NCBI RefSeq assembly: GCF_000685865.1
Contig: NZ_JMKS01000003.1
Coordinates: 744,001 to 808,000, forward strand
Source: Exiguobacterium antarcticum DSM 14480
Lineage (GTDB): Bacteria; Bacillota; Bacilli; Exiguobacteriales; Exiguobacteriaceae
Length of the DNA: 64,000 bases
Direction of reading: 5' to 3'
Positions 10,625 through 19,663 of this stretch are shown here, one piece after another. A program made the position numbers and the translations under genes. Position 1 is the stretch's first letter, and each line of letters begins with the position of its first letter. The notes beneath the pieces were generated by a model. It ran no database searches. It had not been told where the DNA came from and saw only the letters and a list, made by a program, of their open reading frames with translations.

Positions 10625-11300
10625 AGCCGTACATTCCTTTCTCTTCGTCTCGGACGATTTTTCCACCGTCGATCGCTAACACACGATGACGCATCTTATT
10701 GACGATATCTCGGTTGTGGGTCGCCATTACGACCGTTGTCCCACGGCGATAAATCTCTTCGAATACTTCCATGATCTCCCATGCGGTATCCGGATCAAGA
10801 TTTCCGGTCGGCTCGTCGGCGATGACGAGTGACGGACGGTTGACGATGGCTCTCGCGATCGAGATCCGCTGTTGTTCTCCACCGGATAGTTCGTCAGGAT
10901 AGTTCCGTTCCTTATGCTTTAGCTTCACGAGATCGAGGACCTCAAGCACTTTCTTACGGATTTGCGATTGATCTTCCCCGACGACTTCCAGGGCAAACGC
11001 AACATTTTCATAAACCGTCAGTGACGGGAGTAGTTTAAAGTCTTGGAAGATGACGCCGATTTGGCGACGGAGTTCGGGGATTTGGCGGTTTTTGAGCTTA
11101 CCGACTTCAATTCCTTTAAATAAAAATGAACCGCTTGTTGGTCGTTCTTCGCGGTACATCATTTTCATGAATGTCGATTTCCCGGCACCGGACGGCCCGA
11201 CGATATAGACGAATTCACCTTGGTTGATCGTCAGATTGACTTCACGAAGTGCCGTGACACCGTTCGGATAAATTTTACTGACTTGTTGCATCTTGATCAC
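10614..11300 (-). CDS. ftsE: Cell-division ABC transporter ATPase FtsE
   Basis: 228 aa if translation starts at the GTG at 11300 (sequence [14 protein letters not shown]); AAGGATG is placed 8 bases ahead of it. This is the usual FtsE length. A longer frame from 11342 would begin inside the hairpin of the neighbouring mobile element and is unlikely. Walker A is GPSGAGKS, the signature LSGGEQQR, and Walker [13 protein letters not shown]. Partner of FtsX. Oddity: the gene's native upstream region is occupied by an IS200/IS605-like element ending ~30 bases before the start codon, so its promoter may lie in or beyond that element. Confidence 0.95.
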   Translation of the reverse strand: MIKMQQVSKIYPNGVTALREVNLTINQGEFVYIVGPSGAGKSTFMKMMYREERPTSGSFLFKGIEVGKLKNRQIPELRRQIGVIFQDFKLLPSLTVYENVAFALEVVGEDQSQIRKKVLEVLDLVKLKHKERNYPDELSGGEQQRISIARAIVNRPSLVIADEPTGNLDPDTAWEIMEVFEEIYRRGTTVVMATHNRDIVNKMRHRVLAIDGGKIVRDEEKGMYGYEV

Positions 11301-11330
11301 TTGCTTCACATCCTTAGAGAATTTACGAAC

Positions 11331-11721
11331 GAGAAAGCCCATGTTGGGCGTAGCCCGTCTTTAGACATGGGATGAACGTGAGTTCGGATGTCTTAACATC
11401 CGACACTGCGGGTATATTTATATCATAGACAAGTACAAGTCTCTAAAACGCCTATGTCCATTGCCCTTTGATAATCGTATACGGTTCGGTCACGAAACCA
11501 TGTGACCGGTAAAACGATGTTTGTCGTCATGCAAAAGACGAAAAAACATGTAATGGACTACTCAGCAACGGCCTGTGGTCGATCGTAAAAGCCGACCAGC
11601 CTGAAGTCTGTCTCAGGAGGGGTGATGGCACACCCTCATCTGAAGGCTTGAGTAAAACAGAAATGGACTGCGCTCGCACAAGCACTTTAGAATCTCACGG
11701 TTTCAATCGTGGGCGTGTCAA
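11331..11721 (+). mobile_element. Deleted IS200/IS605-type element with omega-RNA-like right end
   Basis: This gene-free stretch between cccB and ftsE has recognisable IS200/IS605 (TnpB) end structure. The right end GAATC-TCACGG-TTTCAA-TCGTGGG-CGTGTCAA (11690-11721) has the same layout as the 3' end of TnpB omega (re)RNAs. These carry GAATC, a short hairpin and a terminal TCAA, after which a guide would start. The left side holds a nested hairpin (CCCATGT...ACATGGG, 11338-11371). A plus-strand frame near 11565-11700 reads like a decayed TnpB C-terminus (ACGRS.KPTSLKSVSGG, then VKQKWTALAQAL) with in-frame stops. No transposase gene remains. Exact termini and family name were not verified by search. 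Confidence 0.6.
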
Positions 11722-11818
11722 TGATGGTAATCAGATAGGTCTTAAAACCTACCGATTCCCATTATAACAGGCAACAATTTTTAAGCACATTACAATCAAA
11801 TGTCATTTCCGACCTCTT

Positions 11819-11877
11819 TATAGGAAAAAAGGGACTAGATCCGATGAACACATGTCATGTTCGTCATCTCTAGCCCC
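11819..11877 (-). terminator. Terminator of cccB
   Basis: Long interrupted stem (GGGGCTAGAGATGACGAACA pairing with the complementary arm) followed on the minus strand by CCCTTTTTTCC. It stands between cccB and the mobile element. Confidence 0.8.
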
Positions 11878-11891
11878 ATAGTATCACATAA

Positions 11892-12254
11892 TTATTTTTT
11901 TTCAGCTAACCAATCAGCGACGGCAACGATTTCTTTATCGTCTTTCAGGATACCCGCCGGCATTTGTCCTTTACCGTTCTTGATGATTTTTTGAATCTCT
12001 TCCGATGATAATTTGGCTCCGACTTTCGTTAAGTTCGGTCCGACATTTCCTTCTAAGTTATTCCCGTGACAAGAAGCACAGTTGTTCGCGAAGATTTTTT
12101 CCGCGTCGACCGCTGTTTCTGTCTTCGACGAATCATCACTCATCGTCGATTCATCCTTCGATGTATCTGATGAACTGGAGTCATCACTGCCACACGCACC
12201 AAGTACAAGCGTCGCACCGAGTCCGGCTGCGAGTAAAAGATTTTTAAGTTTCAT
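11892..12254 (-). CDS. cccB: Membrane-anchored cytochrome c-551 lipoprotein
   Basis: 120 aa. A lipoprotein signal ([21 protein letters not shown]) ends at a lipobox cysteine. A Ser/Asp-rich linker of ~30 residues follows, then a small class I cytochrome c fold with the haem-binding CASCH and a likely axial methionine in KGQMPAGI. It carries electrons on the outer face of the membrane toward terminal oxidases. B. subtilis cccB lies between yvjA and ftsE, as here. Confidence 0.93.
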   Translation of the reverse strand: MKLKNLLLAAGLGATLVLGACGSDDSSSSDTSKDESTMSDDSSKTETAVDAEKIFANNCASCHGNNLEGNVGPNLTKVGAKLSSEEIQKIIKNGKGQMPAGILKDDKEIVAVADWLAEKK

Positions 12255-12369
12255 CCGTCTGTCCCCCTTAAAAAAATACCAATCGTGATTAATCTATTCT
12301 ATATAGAGTATAACCGTTCTCGGCACTTATTAAGCATGATTTCACAAAAATTTCACTCTTTTCGAACAA

Positions 12370-13239
12370 TTACGGCACATTCCGGTACCGTTTATCGTCG
12401 GAAAACCCAAGCCCCAGTACTTCATGGGCTTCACTGACGACAAGGAAGGCGTGCGGATCGATGTGTTTGACGATCTCTTTGAGTGTCGTGATCTCACCTT
12501 GGCGGACGACGACCATCAGCATCGGTTTCCGCGTCCTAGTGAAGGCACCGGCTGCTTCGATCTCCGTCGCTCCCCGATCAAGCGTCTGGAAAATCTCCTT
12601 AACGAGCGCTTCACGTTGGTCCGAAATGATATAAGCCAGTTTGTCGTTCGTGATCCCGAGCTGGACGATATCGATCATCTTGATCGTGATGAACAGGGCG
12701 ACGAGCGCATACAAGCCGATTTCAAGTGAAAAGATGATCGCGGCACTGATGACGATCGTTCCGTCGAGCAGGGCGATACAGAGATGGAGCGGTAATTTCG
12801 TAAAACGGTGAAGAATCTGGGCAATCAGATCCATTCCCCCGGTCGACGCCCGTGCTTTAAAGATCAGACCGAGTCCGATCCCGACCCCGGCCCCACCAAA
12901 AATCGCAGCGAGCATCGGGTTCATCGTCGCGGCCGGAACATCAAACCGTTCATAGACCAGGATGACGACCGGTAAAAAGATGGAACCGACAAGCGATTTG
13001 ACGCCAAAGCCCATCCCGAGAATCATCCAGCCGATCGCAAGGAGGACGATGTTGGCGATCAATTGAAACAAGCCGGGTGAAATCCCAAACAAATCGTTCA
13101 GGACGATCGAGAGACCACTGACGCCTCCGGACGCCAACTGATTCGGCGCTAAAAATAAACTGAAGGCACTGGCGACGAACAACGAACCGAGTAATAAATA
13201 GATATAGTCGCGAACGACTTCCTGACGTGTTGATGTCAT
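12370..13239 (-). CDS. yvjA: YitT/YvjA family membrane protein (DUF161-DUF2179)
   Basis: 289 aa. About five to six transmembrane segments fill residues ~10-175. They include the family motif LFLAPNQLASGGVSGLSIVL and the repeat-like STGGMDLIAQIL. A soluble C-terminal DUF2179 domain (ITNDKLAYIISDQREAL...) follows and ends in a short tail. The molecular function of YitT proteins is not established. A paralogue is encoded at 43623-44504. Synteny with B. subtilis yvjA supports the symbol. Confidence 0.88.
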   Translation of the reverse strand: MTSTRQEVVRDYIYLLLGSLFVASAFSLFLAPNQLASGGVSGLSIVLNDLFGISPGLFQLIANIVLLAIGWMILGMGFGVKSLVGSIFLPVVILVYERFDVPAATMNPMLAAIFGGAGVGIGLGLIFKARASTGGMDLIAQILHRFTKLPLHLCIALLDGTIVISAAIIFSLEIGLYALVALFITIKMIDIVQLGITNDKLAYIISDQREALVKEIFQTLDRGATEIEAAGAFTRTRKPMLMVVVRQGEITTLKEIVKHIDPHAFLVVSEAHEVLGLGFSDDKRYRNVP

Positions 13240-13340
13240 AACGTTACATTTCCCCTTACCTAAATTCTACAACCCGTGTTTCATTTTAGCGGAAAAGACG
13301 GGTAACGACTAGAAGGGCTGACCAACTCGCAGTGGTCCTC

Positions 13341-13844
13341 TTATACCGTGCTAAAGGGTTTGGAATAACGAACGATGCCTCGAATTCCTTTTAAGGCTTG
13401 TCGCTCAAGCGGCATGATCAGGAAAAAATCGACCGGCACCGGGAATGGGGCTTCGATGCCGTAATCAACAGCGCGCTCAAAGCCAAATTGCGGATAATAG
13501 CTGTCGTGACCGAGGACGACGATGTGCGACTCCCCGGCTTCCCGTGCCTCTTCAATCACTTGGCGGATCAGTTCGGACCCGATGCCTTTCCGTTGCCAGT
13601 GCGGTTTAACACCGACCGGGGCTAACGCGAGCGATGGAATGTCCTCGATGTAAATCCGGCTGAGTAAGACATGCCCAGCGATTTCCCCTTTGTCCGTTAC
13701 GGCGACGCGGCTGTAATGCGGGAGTGAAGCCTCGTCTTCCCGCAATGCTTCGACGAGATCGGCTTCCGTCCGTTGGCCAAACGCGGCTTGATGAACAAGC
13801 CGGATTCCGGCAGCATCCTTGAATATTTCTGTACGAATCTGCAT
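13341..13844 (-). CDS. GNAT-family N-acetyltransferase (YhbS-like)
   Basis: 167 aa from the ATG at 13844, which has a perfect AGGAGG 8 bases upstream; the frame extends further but without a ribosome site. The acetyl-CoA loop is visible as VKPHWQRKGIGSELI (R/Q-x-x-G-x-G/A type). A strand GHDSYYPQFGFERA is typical of the YhbS subgroup. The substrate is unknown. It is absent from the equivalent B. subtilis interval, so it is an insertion between yvjA and prfB. Confidence 0.88.
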   Translation of the reverse strand: MQIRTEIFKDAAGIRLVHQAAFGQRTEADLVEALREDEASLPHYSRVAVTDKGEIAGHVLLSRIYIEDIPSLALAPVGVKPHWQRKGIGSELIRQVIEEAREAGESHIVVLGHDSYYPQFGFERAVDYGIEAPFPVPVDFFLIMPLERQALKGIRGIVRYSKPFSTV

Positions 13845-13870
13845 CTGTCTCGCCTCCTGAATCGATTGGT

Positions 13871-13904
13871 AGAAAAAAACCGCCGACACGAAGGTCGACG
13901 GTCT
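13871..13904 (-). terminator. Terminator of prfB
   Basis: ACCGTCGAC-CTTCGT-GTCGGCGGT hairpin followed by seven T residues on the minus strand, just after the prfB stop. Confidence 0.88.
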
Positions 13905-13910
13905 GTTGCC

Positions 13911-15011
13911 TTACATATTCATTAAGCGCAGGTAGGCATCGATGAAGCCCATGATGTCTCCATCCATCGCCCCTTGCGTGTTCCCGACTTCATAGTTCGT
14001 CCGGTGATCTTTGACCATGCTGTACGGGTGGAAGACGTACGAACGAATCTGGCTTCCCCAGGCGATGTCTGATTTCTCGCCGCGGATTTCGTCGAGTTTC
14101 TTTTGTTTCTCTTCGATTTCACGTTGGTAGAGTTTCGCTTTCAACATCTTCATTGCCGCTTCACGGTTCTTGATCTGTGACCGTTCCTGTTGACACGATA
14201 CGACGACATTTGTCGGGATATGGGTAATCCGAACGGCAGAGTCCGTCGTATTGATGTGCTGTCCACCCGCACCAGATGCCCGGTACGTATCGACGCGTAA
14301 GTCTTCCGTCCGGATATCGATATCGATGTCATCGTTGAATTCCGGCATGACGTCACACGACACGAATGACGTATGGCGGCGGCCTGACGAGTCAAACGGC
14401 GAAATCCGAACGAGACGATGGATCCCTTTTTCCGCTTTTAAGTACCCATAGGCATTGTGCCCTTGGATACGGAGTGTGACCGATTTGACACCGGCCTCGT
14501 CACCCGGCTGATAGTCCATCGTTTCGACTTTCCAACCTTGTTTGTCGCAAAAACGTTGGTACATCCGGAGTAACATCGACGCCCAGTCTTGCGACTCGGT
14601 TCCGCCTGCTCCCGGGTGTAATTCAAGAATTGCGTTGTTTGCATCATATTCGCCGTTCAACAAGATTTGTAACTCAAACTCGTCAAACTTCCGTTTGATG
14701 TCACCGAGTTCGGATTCAAGGTCTTCTTGCAGCTCGACATCCGGCTCTTCTTTGATCAATTCATACGTCAAGACGATGTTCTCATGTCCGTCGGCGAGGT
14801 GTTGGTATTTATCGACCATCGCTTTCAGTCCGTTTGATTCGTCGATGACTTTTTGTGCCGACTCTTGATTGTTCCAGAAGTCCGGGTACGTCATCTCGTT
14901 TTCGAGTTCTTCGATCCGCGAGATTTTGTTCTCAAGATCAAGTGATGCCTTGTATTCATCGAGTTTCTTTTCCATCCACTCGGCGGTATTGCGTATTTCT
15001 GCTAATTCCAT
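13911..15011 (-). CDS. prfB: Peptide chain release factor 2, no frameshift site
   Basis: 366 aa in a single frame. It recognises UGA/UAA: the SPF tripeptide is at residues 204-206, and the GGQ that triggers hydrolysis is at 249-251. In B. subtilis and many bacteria, codon ~25 is an in-frame UGA that needs a +1 frameshift. Here that place reads CTT GAT CTT (KASLDLEN, residues 21-28), as if the extra T of CTTTGA had been lost, so autoregulation by frameshifting is absent. It lies downstream of secA, separated by a hairpin with a short T run. Confidence 0.97.
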   Translation of the reverse strand: MELAEIRNTAEWMEKKLDEYKASLDLENKISRIEELENEMTYPDFWNNQESAQKVIDESNGLKAMVDKYQHLADGHENIVLTYELIKEEPDVELQEDLESELGDIKRKFDEFELQILLNGEYDANNAILELHPGAGGTESQDWASMLLRMYQRFCDKQGWKVETMDYQPGDEAGVKSVTLRIQGHNAYGYLKAEKGIHRLVRISPFDSSGRRHTSFVSCDVMPEFNDDIDIDIRTEDLRVDTYRASGAGGQHINTTDSAVRITHIPTNVVVSCQQERSQIKNREAAMKMLKAKLYQREIEEKQKKLDEIRGEKSDIAWGSQIRSYVFHPYSMVKDHRTNYEVGNTQGAMDGDIMGFIDAYLRLMNM

Positions 15012-15034
15012 TGTGTTCCACCTTCTCTTTCCGT

Positions 15035-15066
15035 CAAAAGAGGCAGGAATCTCCCGCCTCTTTCAG
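15035..15066 (-). terminator. Hairpin between secA and prfB
   Basis: AAGAGGCGGG / CCTGCCTCTT stem followed by only TTTTG on the minus strand. It is probably a partial terminator that tunes read-through from secA into prfB. Confidence 0.6.
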
Positions 15067-15078
15067 CCGTTTCGCCAC

Positions 15079-17598
15079 TTATGCCTGACGGCCGTGACAG
15101 TTCTTATATTTTTTGCCGGATCCGCACCAACATGGGTCGTTACGTCCGATTTGTTCATTTGGGTTTTTGCGGACTGGTGCTTTTTTGACGACCTTGTCCT
15201 CTTTCCCGGAAACCGCGACTTCGTCTTTGACGACTTTTTCACGTTTCAAGTTCGGATCAAGATCCGCCCGCAGGACAAACTGTGTCACTTCTTCCGCGAT
15301 TGCTGCGTTCATCGTATCAAACATCATCGAACCTTCCGATTGATATTCACGGAGTGGATCGTTCTGACCGTAAGCGCGTAAGTGAATCCCTTCACGCAAC
15401 TGGTCCATCTGATCGATATGGTTCATCCAGTGTTGATCGACGGCACGAAGGACGATGACTTTTTCGAACTCGTCAAACGCTTCAGCCGGTACTTCCGAGC
15501 GTTTGTGCTCGTAATGGGCGAAGGCACGTCCTTGTAAGAGTTCGATGATTTCTTCGCGTTCTTTTCCGAACAGATCCTGCTCGGACACTTTTTCTTCAAT
15601 CGCAAGCGTCTGGTTGGCCCAATCTGCAAGCGCCCCGATGCTCCATTCTTCCGGAACGAATTCGATTGGCGTGTACTGATGGACACCTGATTCGATTGTC
15701 TGTTCAATCATCGGACGGACGATGTCAGAGACGGACTGCGCATCTAAAATCGCTGCCCGGTCGGCGTACATGACTTTCCGTTGATCGGCCATGACATTAT
15801 CATATCCGAGGACTTGTTTCCGGGCGTCGAAGTTATTTCCTTCGACGCGTTTTTGAGCGGATTCGACGGCACGTGAGACCATCCGGCTTTCAATCGGTTG
15901 CGAATCATCCATCCCGAGACGATCCATCATCGATTGCAAGGAGTCGGATCCGAAACGACGCATCAATTCATCTTCGAGTGACAGATAGAATTGTGACGCA
16001 CCCGGATCGCCTTGACGTCCGGCCCGACCACGCAACTGATTATCGATCCGGCGTGATTCGTGACGTTCTGTTCCAAGGATGTAGAGACCCCCTTTTTCGA
16101 TGACGCCTGTGCCGAGCTTGATGTCGGTACCACGGCCGGCCATGTTCGTTGCAATCGTCACCGCATTCGGCTGTCCTGCATTCTCAACGATTTCTGCTTC
16201 CCGCGCGTGGTTCTTCGCGTTCAGAACTTCGTGACGGATGCCACGTTTCTTGAGGATGCTGCTGAGCAACTCCGACGTCTCGACGGCAACGGTCCCGACG
16301 AGAACCGGCTGACCTTCGCGGTGGGCGCGTTCGATTTCATCCGCGACCGCAGCAAACTTCCCGTTCATCGTCTTGAAGATCAAGTCCGGCTGATCGTCCC
16401 GGACGATCGGTTTGTTGGTCGGTACCGGTACGACGTGCATGTTGTAGATATTGCGGAACTCTTCTTCCTCGGTTTTCGCTGTCCCGGTCATACCGGCAAG
16501 CTTCGTGTACATCCGGAAGAAGTTTTGGTACGTGATCGTCGCAAGGGTCATCGACTCCCGCTGGATCTCGACGCCTTCTTTCGCTTCGATGGCTTGGTGA
16601 AGACCTTCTGAGTAGCGGCGTCCTTCCATGACACGACCGGTGAATTGGTCGATGATCATGACTTCGTCTTCACGAATCATATAATCGACGTCACGGTGCA
16701 TGACCGAGTTCGCCCGAAGCGCAAGGCTCAAGTGGTGGTTCAGAGCGATATGTTCAAGCGCAAACAAGTTATCGATGCCGAAGTATTTTTCTGCCCGGTC
16801 GATCCCTTGTTCCGTTAACAAAACACTTTTCGTCTTGATGTCGACCGTATAGTCTTCATCTGCCTTCATCATCTTCGCGAACATATCCGCCTGCGAATAG
16901 AGTGCCGTTGATTTTTCAGCGGATCCCGAAATGATCAGTGGTGTCCGCGCTTCATCGACGAGGATCGAGTCGACTTCATCGACGACGGCAAAATAAAGCG
17001 GACGTTGCACACGGTCTTCTTTATACAGGACCATGTTGTCACGCAAGTAATCGAAACCAAACTCATTGTTCGTTCCGTACGTGATGTCGCAGCTGTACGC
17101 CGCTTGTTTTTCCTGACGTGACATGCTCGACAGGTTCAAGCCGACCGACAGTCCGAGTGCCGCATAGAGCGGCTCCATGATGTCACGGTCACGTTTCGCC
17201 AAGTATTCGTTGACCGTGATGACGTGAACACCGTTGCCTGCGAGGGCATTCAAATAGACGGGAAGTGTCGCAACAAGCGTTTTCCCTTCCCCGGTCTTCA
17301 TTTCAGCGATATCACCGTTATGCAAGACGTATCCACCGATTAACTGCACACGGTAATGACGCATGCCCAGGACACGTGTCGACACTTCACGACAGACAGC
17401 AAACGCTTCCGGTAAGATGTCGTCGAGCTCTTCTCCATTCTCAAGACGCGTCCGGAATTCGACCGCTTTCCCTTCTAACTCCTGATCCGATAAGGCAGCG
17501 ACTTGTGCCTCAAATGATTCAACGGCATCTGCCGCTTTTTCTGCTTTTTTCAGCACACGTTTCGTCGGTGCGAATAACTCTTTTAGAAAATTAGCCAT
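15079..17598 (-). CDS. secA: Preprotein translocase ATPase SecA
   Basis: 839 aa, the usual Bacillales length. This is the motor that drives unfolded preproteins through SecYEG. Walker A (GEGKT) is at residues 103-107, the DEAD-type Walker B is VVDEVDS, and the preprotein cross-linking and helical scaffold regions follow. The C-terminal zinc-binding tail has [14 protein letters not shown] poorly conserved linker ([17 protein letters not shown]) precedes that tail. The ATG at 17598 is preceded by AAGGGGACTGTAAGGC. It lies between hpf and prfB, as in B. subtilis. Confidence 0.98.
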   Translation of the reverse strand: MANFLKELFAPTKRVLKKAEKAADAVESFEAQVAALSDQELEGKAVEFRTRLENGEELDDILPEAFAVCREVSTRVLGMRHYRVQLIGGYVLHNGDIAEMKTGEGKTLVATLPVYLNALAGNGVHVITVNEYLAKRDRDIMEPLYAALGLSVGLNLSSMSRQEKQAAYSCDITYGTNNEFGFDYLRDNMVLYKEDRVQRPLYFAVVDEVDSILVDEARTPLIISGSAEKSTALYSQADMFAKMMKADEDYTVDIKTKSVLLTEQGIDRAEKYFGIDNLFALEHIALNHHLSLALRANSVMHRDVDYMIREDEVMIIDQFTGRVMEGRRYSEGLHQAIEAKEGVEIQRESMTLATITYQNFFRMYTKLAGMTGTAKTEEEEFRNIYNMHVVPVPTNKPIVRDDQPDLIFKTMNGKFAAVADEIERAHREGQPVLVGTVAVETSELLSSILKKRGIRHEVLNAKNHAREAEIVENAGQPNAVTIATNMAGRGTDIKLGTGVIEKGGLYILGTERHESRRIDNQLRGRAGRQGDPGASQFYLSLEDELMRRFGSDSLQSMMDRLGMDDSQPIESRMVSRAVESAQKRVEGNNFDARKQVLGYDNVMADQRKVMYADRAAILDAQSVSDIVRPMIEQTIESGVHQYTPIEFVPEEWSIGALADWANQTLAIEEKVSEQDLFGKEREEIIELLQGRAFAHYEHKRSEVPAEAFDEFEKVIVLRAVDQHWMNHIDQMDQLREGIHLRAYGQNDPLREYQSEGSMMFDTMNAAIAEEVTQFVLRADLDPNLKREKVVKDEVAVSGKEDKVVKKAPVRKNPNEQIGRNDPCWCGSGKKYKNCHGRQA

Positions 17599-17771
17599 GC
17601 CTTACAGTCCCCTTACTTCGAACGATTCTTTAAACGAACAGAATTCCGAGATTTTTCCTTTATCAAGTGTACCGAATACGCCGTCAAATTTCAACAAGCG
17701 GACCGACTGCCTCACTTGAAATCCAACTTTAGTCTGAGACACGTTCTGCGAACAAACGATTTTTCAGCATA

Positions 17772-17806
17772 CCAAAAGGGGACTCACTCCGTAGAGTAAG
17801 TCCCCT
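17772..17806 (-). terminator. Terminator of hpf
   Basis: GGGGACTTACTC-TACG-GAGTGAGTCCCC stem followed by TTTT on the minus strand, between hpf and the secA promoter region. Confidence 0.88.
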
Positions 17807-17815
17807 GTAGATTCA

Positions 17816-18379
17816 TTATTCTGGTTCAATCAGGCCATAACGGCCATCTTTTCGACGGTAGACGACGTTCGTATTACCCGTTTCTGCGTCTGAGAAGACG
17901 AAGAACGTGTGACCGAGCATGTCCATCTGAAGAATCGCTTCTTCTGTATCCATCGGTTTGAGTGTGAAACGTTTTGTTCGAACAAGTTCGAGTTCCGCTT
18001 CATCCTCTTCGTAGACAGGTGCATCTGCCTCCGGTCCCTCGAGCGTTTTGAAGTACTCCCCAATACCGCCTTCTTTGGCGCGGCCTCTCCGGTTGATCTT
18101 CGTTTTGTGTTTCCGGATTTGGCGTTCGAGCTTATCGACGACGAGGTCGATCGCTGCGTACATGTCGCCATTGACATCCTCTGCACGAAGCAAAAGATTT
18201 GGCATTGGAATCGTCACTTCGACTTTTTGTTTCTCATTGTTGACCTTGAGATTGACATAAGCCGTCTGCGCTTCCGTAGGAGTTGTAAAATAACGAGTTA
18301 ACTTTTCAAGCTTTTTCTCGACGTAATCCTTGAGAGCATCTGTGACGTCCAAGTTTTCACCGCGAATGTTGTAGATCAT
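17816..18379 (-). CDS. hpf: Long-form ribosome hibernation promoting factor
   Basis: 187 aa, the long form that both blocks the decoding centre and pairs two ribosomes into 100S dimers in stationary phase. Residues 1-~100 are the HPF/YfiA domain (basic, KLEKLTRYF ... RQIRKHKTKINRRG). Residues ~125-187 are the C-terminal dimerisation domain (KRFTLKPMDTEEAILQMDMLGHTFFVF). The ATG at 18379 follows AAGGAGGAGTTTAC. B. subtilis hpf (yvyD) is driven by sigma-B and sigma-H; a sigma-B-like promoter is visible upstream here. Confidence 0.96.
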   Translation of the reverse strand: MIYNIRGENLDVTDALKDYVEKKLEKLTRYFTTPTEAQTAYVNLKVNNEKQKVEVTIPMPNLLLRAEDVNGDMYAAIDLVVDKLERQIRKHKTKINRRGRAKEGGIGEYFKTLEGPEADAPVYEEDEAELELVRTKRFTLKPMDTEEAILQMDMLGHTFFVFSDAETGNTNVVYRRKDGRYGLIEPE

Positions 18380-18472
18380 GTAAACTCCTCCTTAAGTAAC
18401 CGGTTGAACCTATGAATTCGTCATCCCTTCAGTCGTTTCCTTCTGAAGATTCCAAATTCTTTTGGTTCGTGA

Positions 18473-18480
18473 TTATTATA
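18473..18480 (-). promoter_or_regulatory. Extended -10 promoter for hpf
   Basis: The minus strand reads GTGGTATAAT, a TG-extended perfect TATAAT, ~95 bases before the hpf start. No good -35 lies at standard spacing; TTTCCT is the best 17 bases upstream. Confidence 0.45.
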
Positions 18481-18584
18481 CCACGATAAGCTAGACAAGG
18501 AAATGAAAACGATAACATTCTATCGAATATCTCCCATGAAACTTAGCGTACTATAACAGTTGTTGCATGTTGATATTAGCGTAT

Positions 18585-18610
18585 ATACCCTTAACAAATT
18601 GAGATGAAAC
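18585..18610 (-). promoter_or_regulatory. Sigma-B-like promoter upstream of hpf
   Basis: The minus strand reads GTTTCA, 14 bases, then GGGTAT, matching the general-stress sigma-B consensus GTTTAA-N12-14-GGGTAT at all but one position. It begins immediately after the csp terminator and ~205 bases upstream of hpf. General-stress control of hpf is known in B. subtilis. Confidence 0.55.
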
Positions 18611-18647
18611 AAAAAAACCGCTTTTAGGGGATTCCTAAAAACGGTGG
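18609..18647 (-). terminator. Terminator of the cold-shock gene
   Basis: ACCGTTTTTAGG-AATC-CCCTAAAAGCGGT hairpin followed by seven T residues on the minus strand. Confidence 0.88.
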
Positions 18648-18662
18648 TGGCTGCTAGCGGAA

Positions 18663-18863
18663 TTACAGTTTCGAAACGTTCGACGCTTGAGGACCACGAT
18701 CGCCTTCGACGATTTCGAACTCAACTTCTTCGCCTTCTTCTAATGATTTGTAACCTTCTGCTTGAATCGCTGAGAAGTGGACGAAGACGTCTTTTGCGTC
18801 TGATGTCTCAATGAAACCGTAACCCTTTTCAGCATTAAACCATTTGACTTTACCTTGTTCCAT
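18663..18863 (-). CDS. csp: Cold-shock protein (CspA/CspB family)
   Basis: 66 aa single cold-shock domain, an RNA chaperone that binds single-stranded nucleic acid. RNP1 is KGYGFIET (residues ~13-20) and RNP2 is DVFVHFSAI (~25-33). The N-terminus [14 protein letters not shown] is typical. It is transcribed alone from a strong promoter ~50-80 bases upstream. The leader of ~50 bases holds a small GAGAGC/GCTCTC hairpin. The particular paralogue (B, C or D) cannot be told from sequence. Confidence 0.95.
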   Translation of the reverse strand: MEQGKVKWFNAEKGYGFIETSDAKDVFVHFSAIQAEGYKSLEEGEEVEFEIVEGDRGPQASNVSKL

Positions 18864-18919
18864 TCGAATTCACGTTCCCTTCGCAAACTAGGATTGCGAG
18901 AGCAAGCTCTCTACCGTCT

Positions 18920-18948
18920 ATACTAACAAAAGAAACAAATATTGACAA
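18920..18948 (-). promoter_or_regulatory. Sigma-A promoter of csp
   Basis: TTGTCA, 17 bases, TAGTAT on the minus strand, 57 bases before the start codon. Confidence 0.7.
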
Positions 18949-19030
18949 TTAAAAATTCTGATTAATTCGAATTCAATGTTAATTAAAACGCCATACCGCC
19001 ATCTATTGCTCTATTTTTTAAAAAATTACA

Positions 19031-19059
19031 TTGTCATTACAGGTGTAGTATTGTATTAT
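19031..19059 (+). promoter_or_regulatory. Sigma-A promoter of comK
   Basis: TTGTCA, exactly 17 bases, TATTAT, ~50 bases upstream of the comK start. AT-rich tracts around 19010-19030 could hold ComK or repressor sites, but no clean AAAA-N5-TTTT pair was found. Confidence 0.65.
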
Positions 19060-19114
19060 ATCGTTAGTAATTACCTATTTTATCCATTGTCCTATCTAAG
19101 GAGGATGCAGTCGA

Positions 19115-19621
19115 ATGCGACCATTCCATAATGACGAAAAGTATCGAATCACGAAACGGACCGTTGCGATTTTACCGTGCTATGACATGATGAAACAATC
19201 CATCATCGTCTTAGAAGACGGGTCAACGATCATGACACCGCTTCGTCCGTATCAACTTCTGCAGTTATCCTGCAGGCAGTATAACAGTTCCATCGAGGAA
19301 CGGATCGTCACCGCTAAACGTGTCGCTTCCGTGAAAGGAAAAGTCCCTGTCGTCATCGAACCGACACTTGGTCTCGTCTTTTTCCCTACCAAATCACCAA
19401 AACGTGATGATTGCGAGTGGTATGCCTGGAGTCACATGTCCGAAGTCATCGAGGAAGACGGACAGACCAAACTCAAAACTCGTAATGGCATGATCCTTCC
19501 CGTAAACGCCTCTCCTTACATCGTCCGCAACCAAATGAAAGCAACCGGCGAGCTGATGGCTCGTTACCAACAATTGAACGCGATGACATTCGAGGACCGC
19601 TTTAATGCAATTAAATCGTAA
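19115..19621 (+). CDS. comK: ComK-like competence transcription factor
   Basis: 168 aa. It aligns by eye to Bacillus ComK across the core. Shared blocks are PLRPYQLLQLSCRQYNSS (ComK: PLQIVDRSCRFFGSS), PVVIEPTLGLVFFPT (ComK: PIMVDPSNQIFLFPT), a Cys-x-Trp then SHM, and NGMILPVNASPYIVRNQM. ComK activates DNA-uptake genes such as comF, which is encoded at 51.4-53.3 kb. The protein is ~24 residues shorter than B. subtilis ComK. It lacks the C-terminal FMLYPK-type segment that MecA uses to deliver ComK to ClpCP. AAGGAGG precedes the ATG. It is transcribed alone, between a sigma-A promoter and a terminator. Confidence 0.88.
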   Translation: MRPFHNDEKYRITKRTVAILPCYDMMKQSIIVLEDGSTIMTPLRPYQLLQLSCRQYNSSIEERIVTAKRVASVKGKVPVVIEPTLGLVFFPTKSPKRDDCEWYAWSHMSEVIEEDGQTKLKTRNGMILPVNASPYIVRNQMKATGELMARYQQLNAMTFEDRFNAIKS

Positions 19622-19626
19622 AAAAA

Positions 19627-19663
19627 ATGGGTTGGGCGATGATTTCGCTCAATCCTTTTTTGT
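19627..19663 (+). terminator. Terminator of comK
   Basis: GGGTTGGGCGA-TGATT-TCGCTCAATCC hairpin followed by TTTTTTG on the plus strand. Confidence 0.85.

Noticed and set aside
11340-11760. Possible tmRNA, RNase P RNA or 6S RNA between cccB and ftsE
   Set aside because: None of the conserved signatures of those RNAs is present; the right-end hairpin and decayed TnpB tail fit an IS200/IS605 remnant better.
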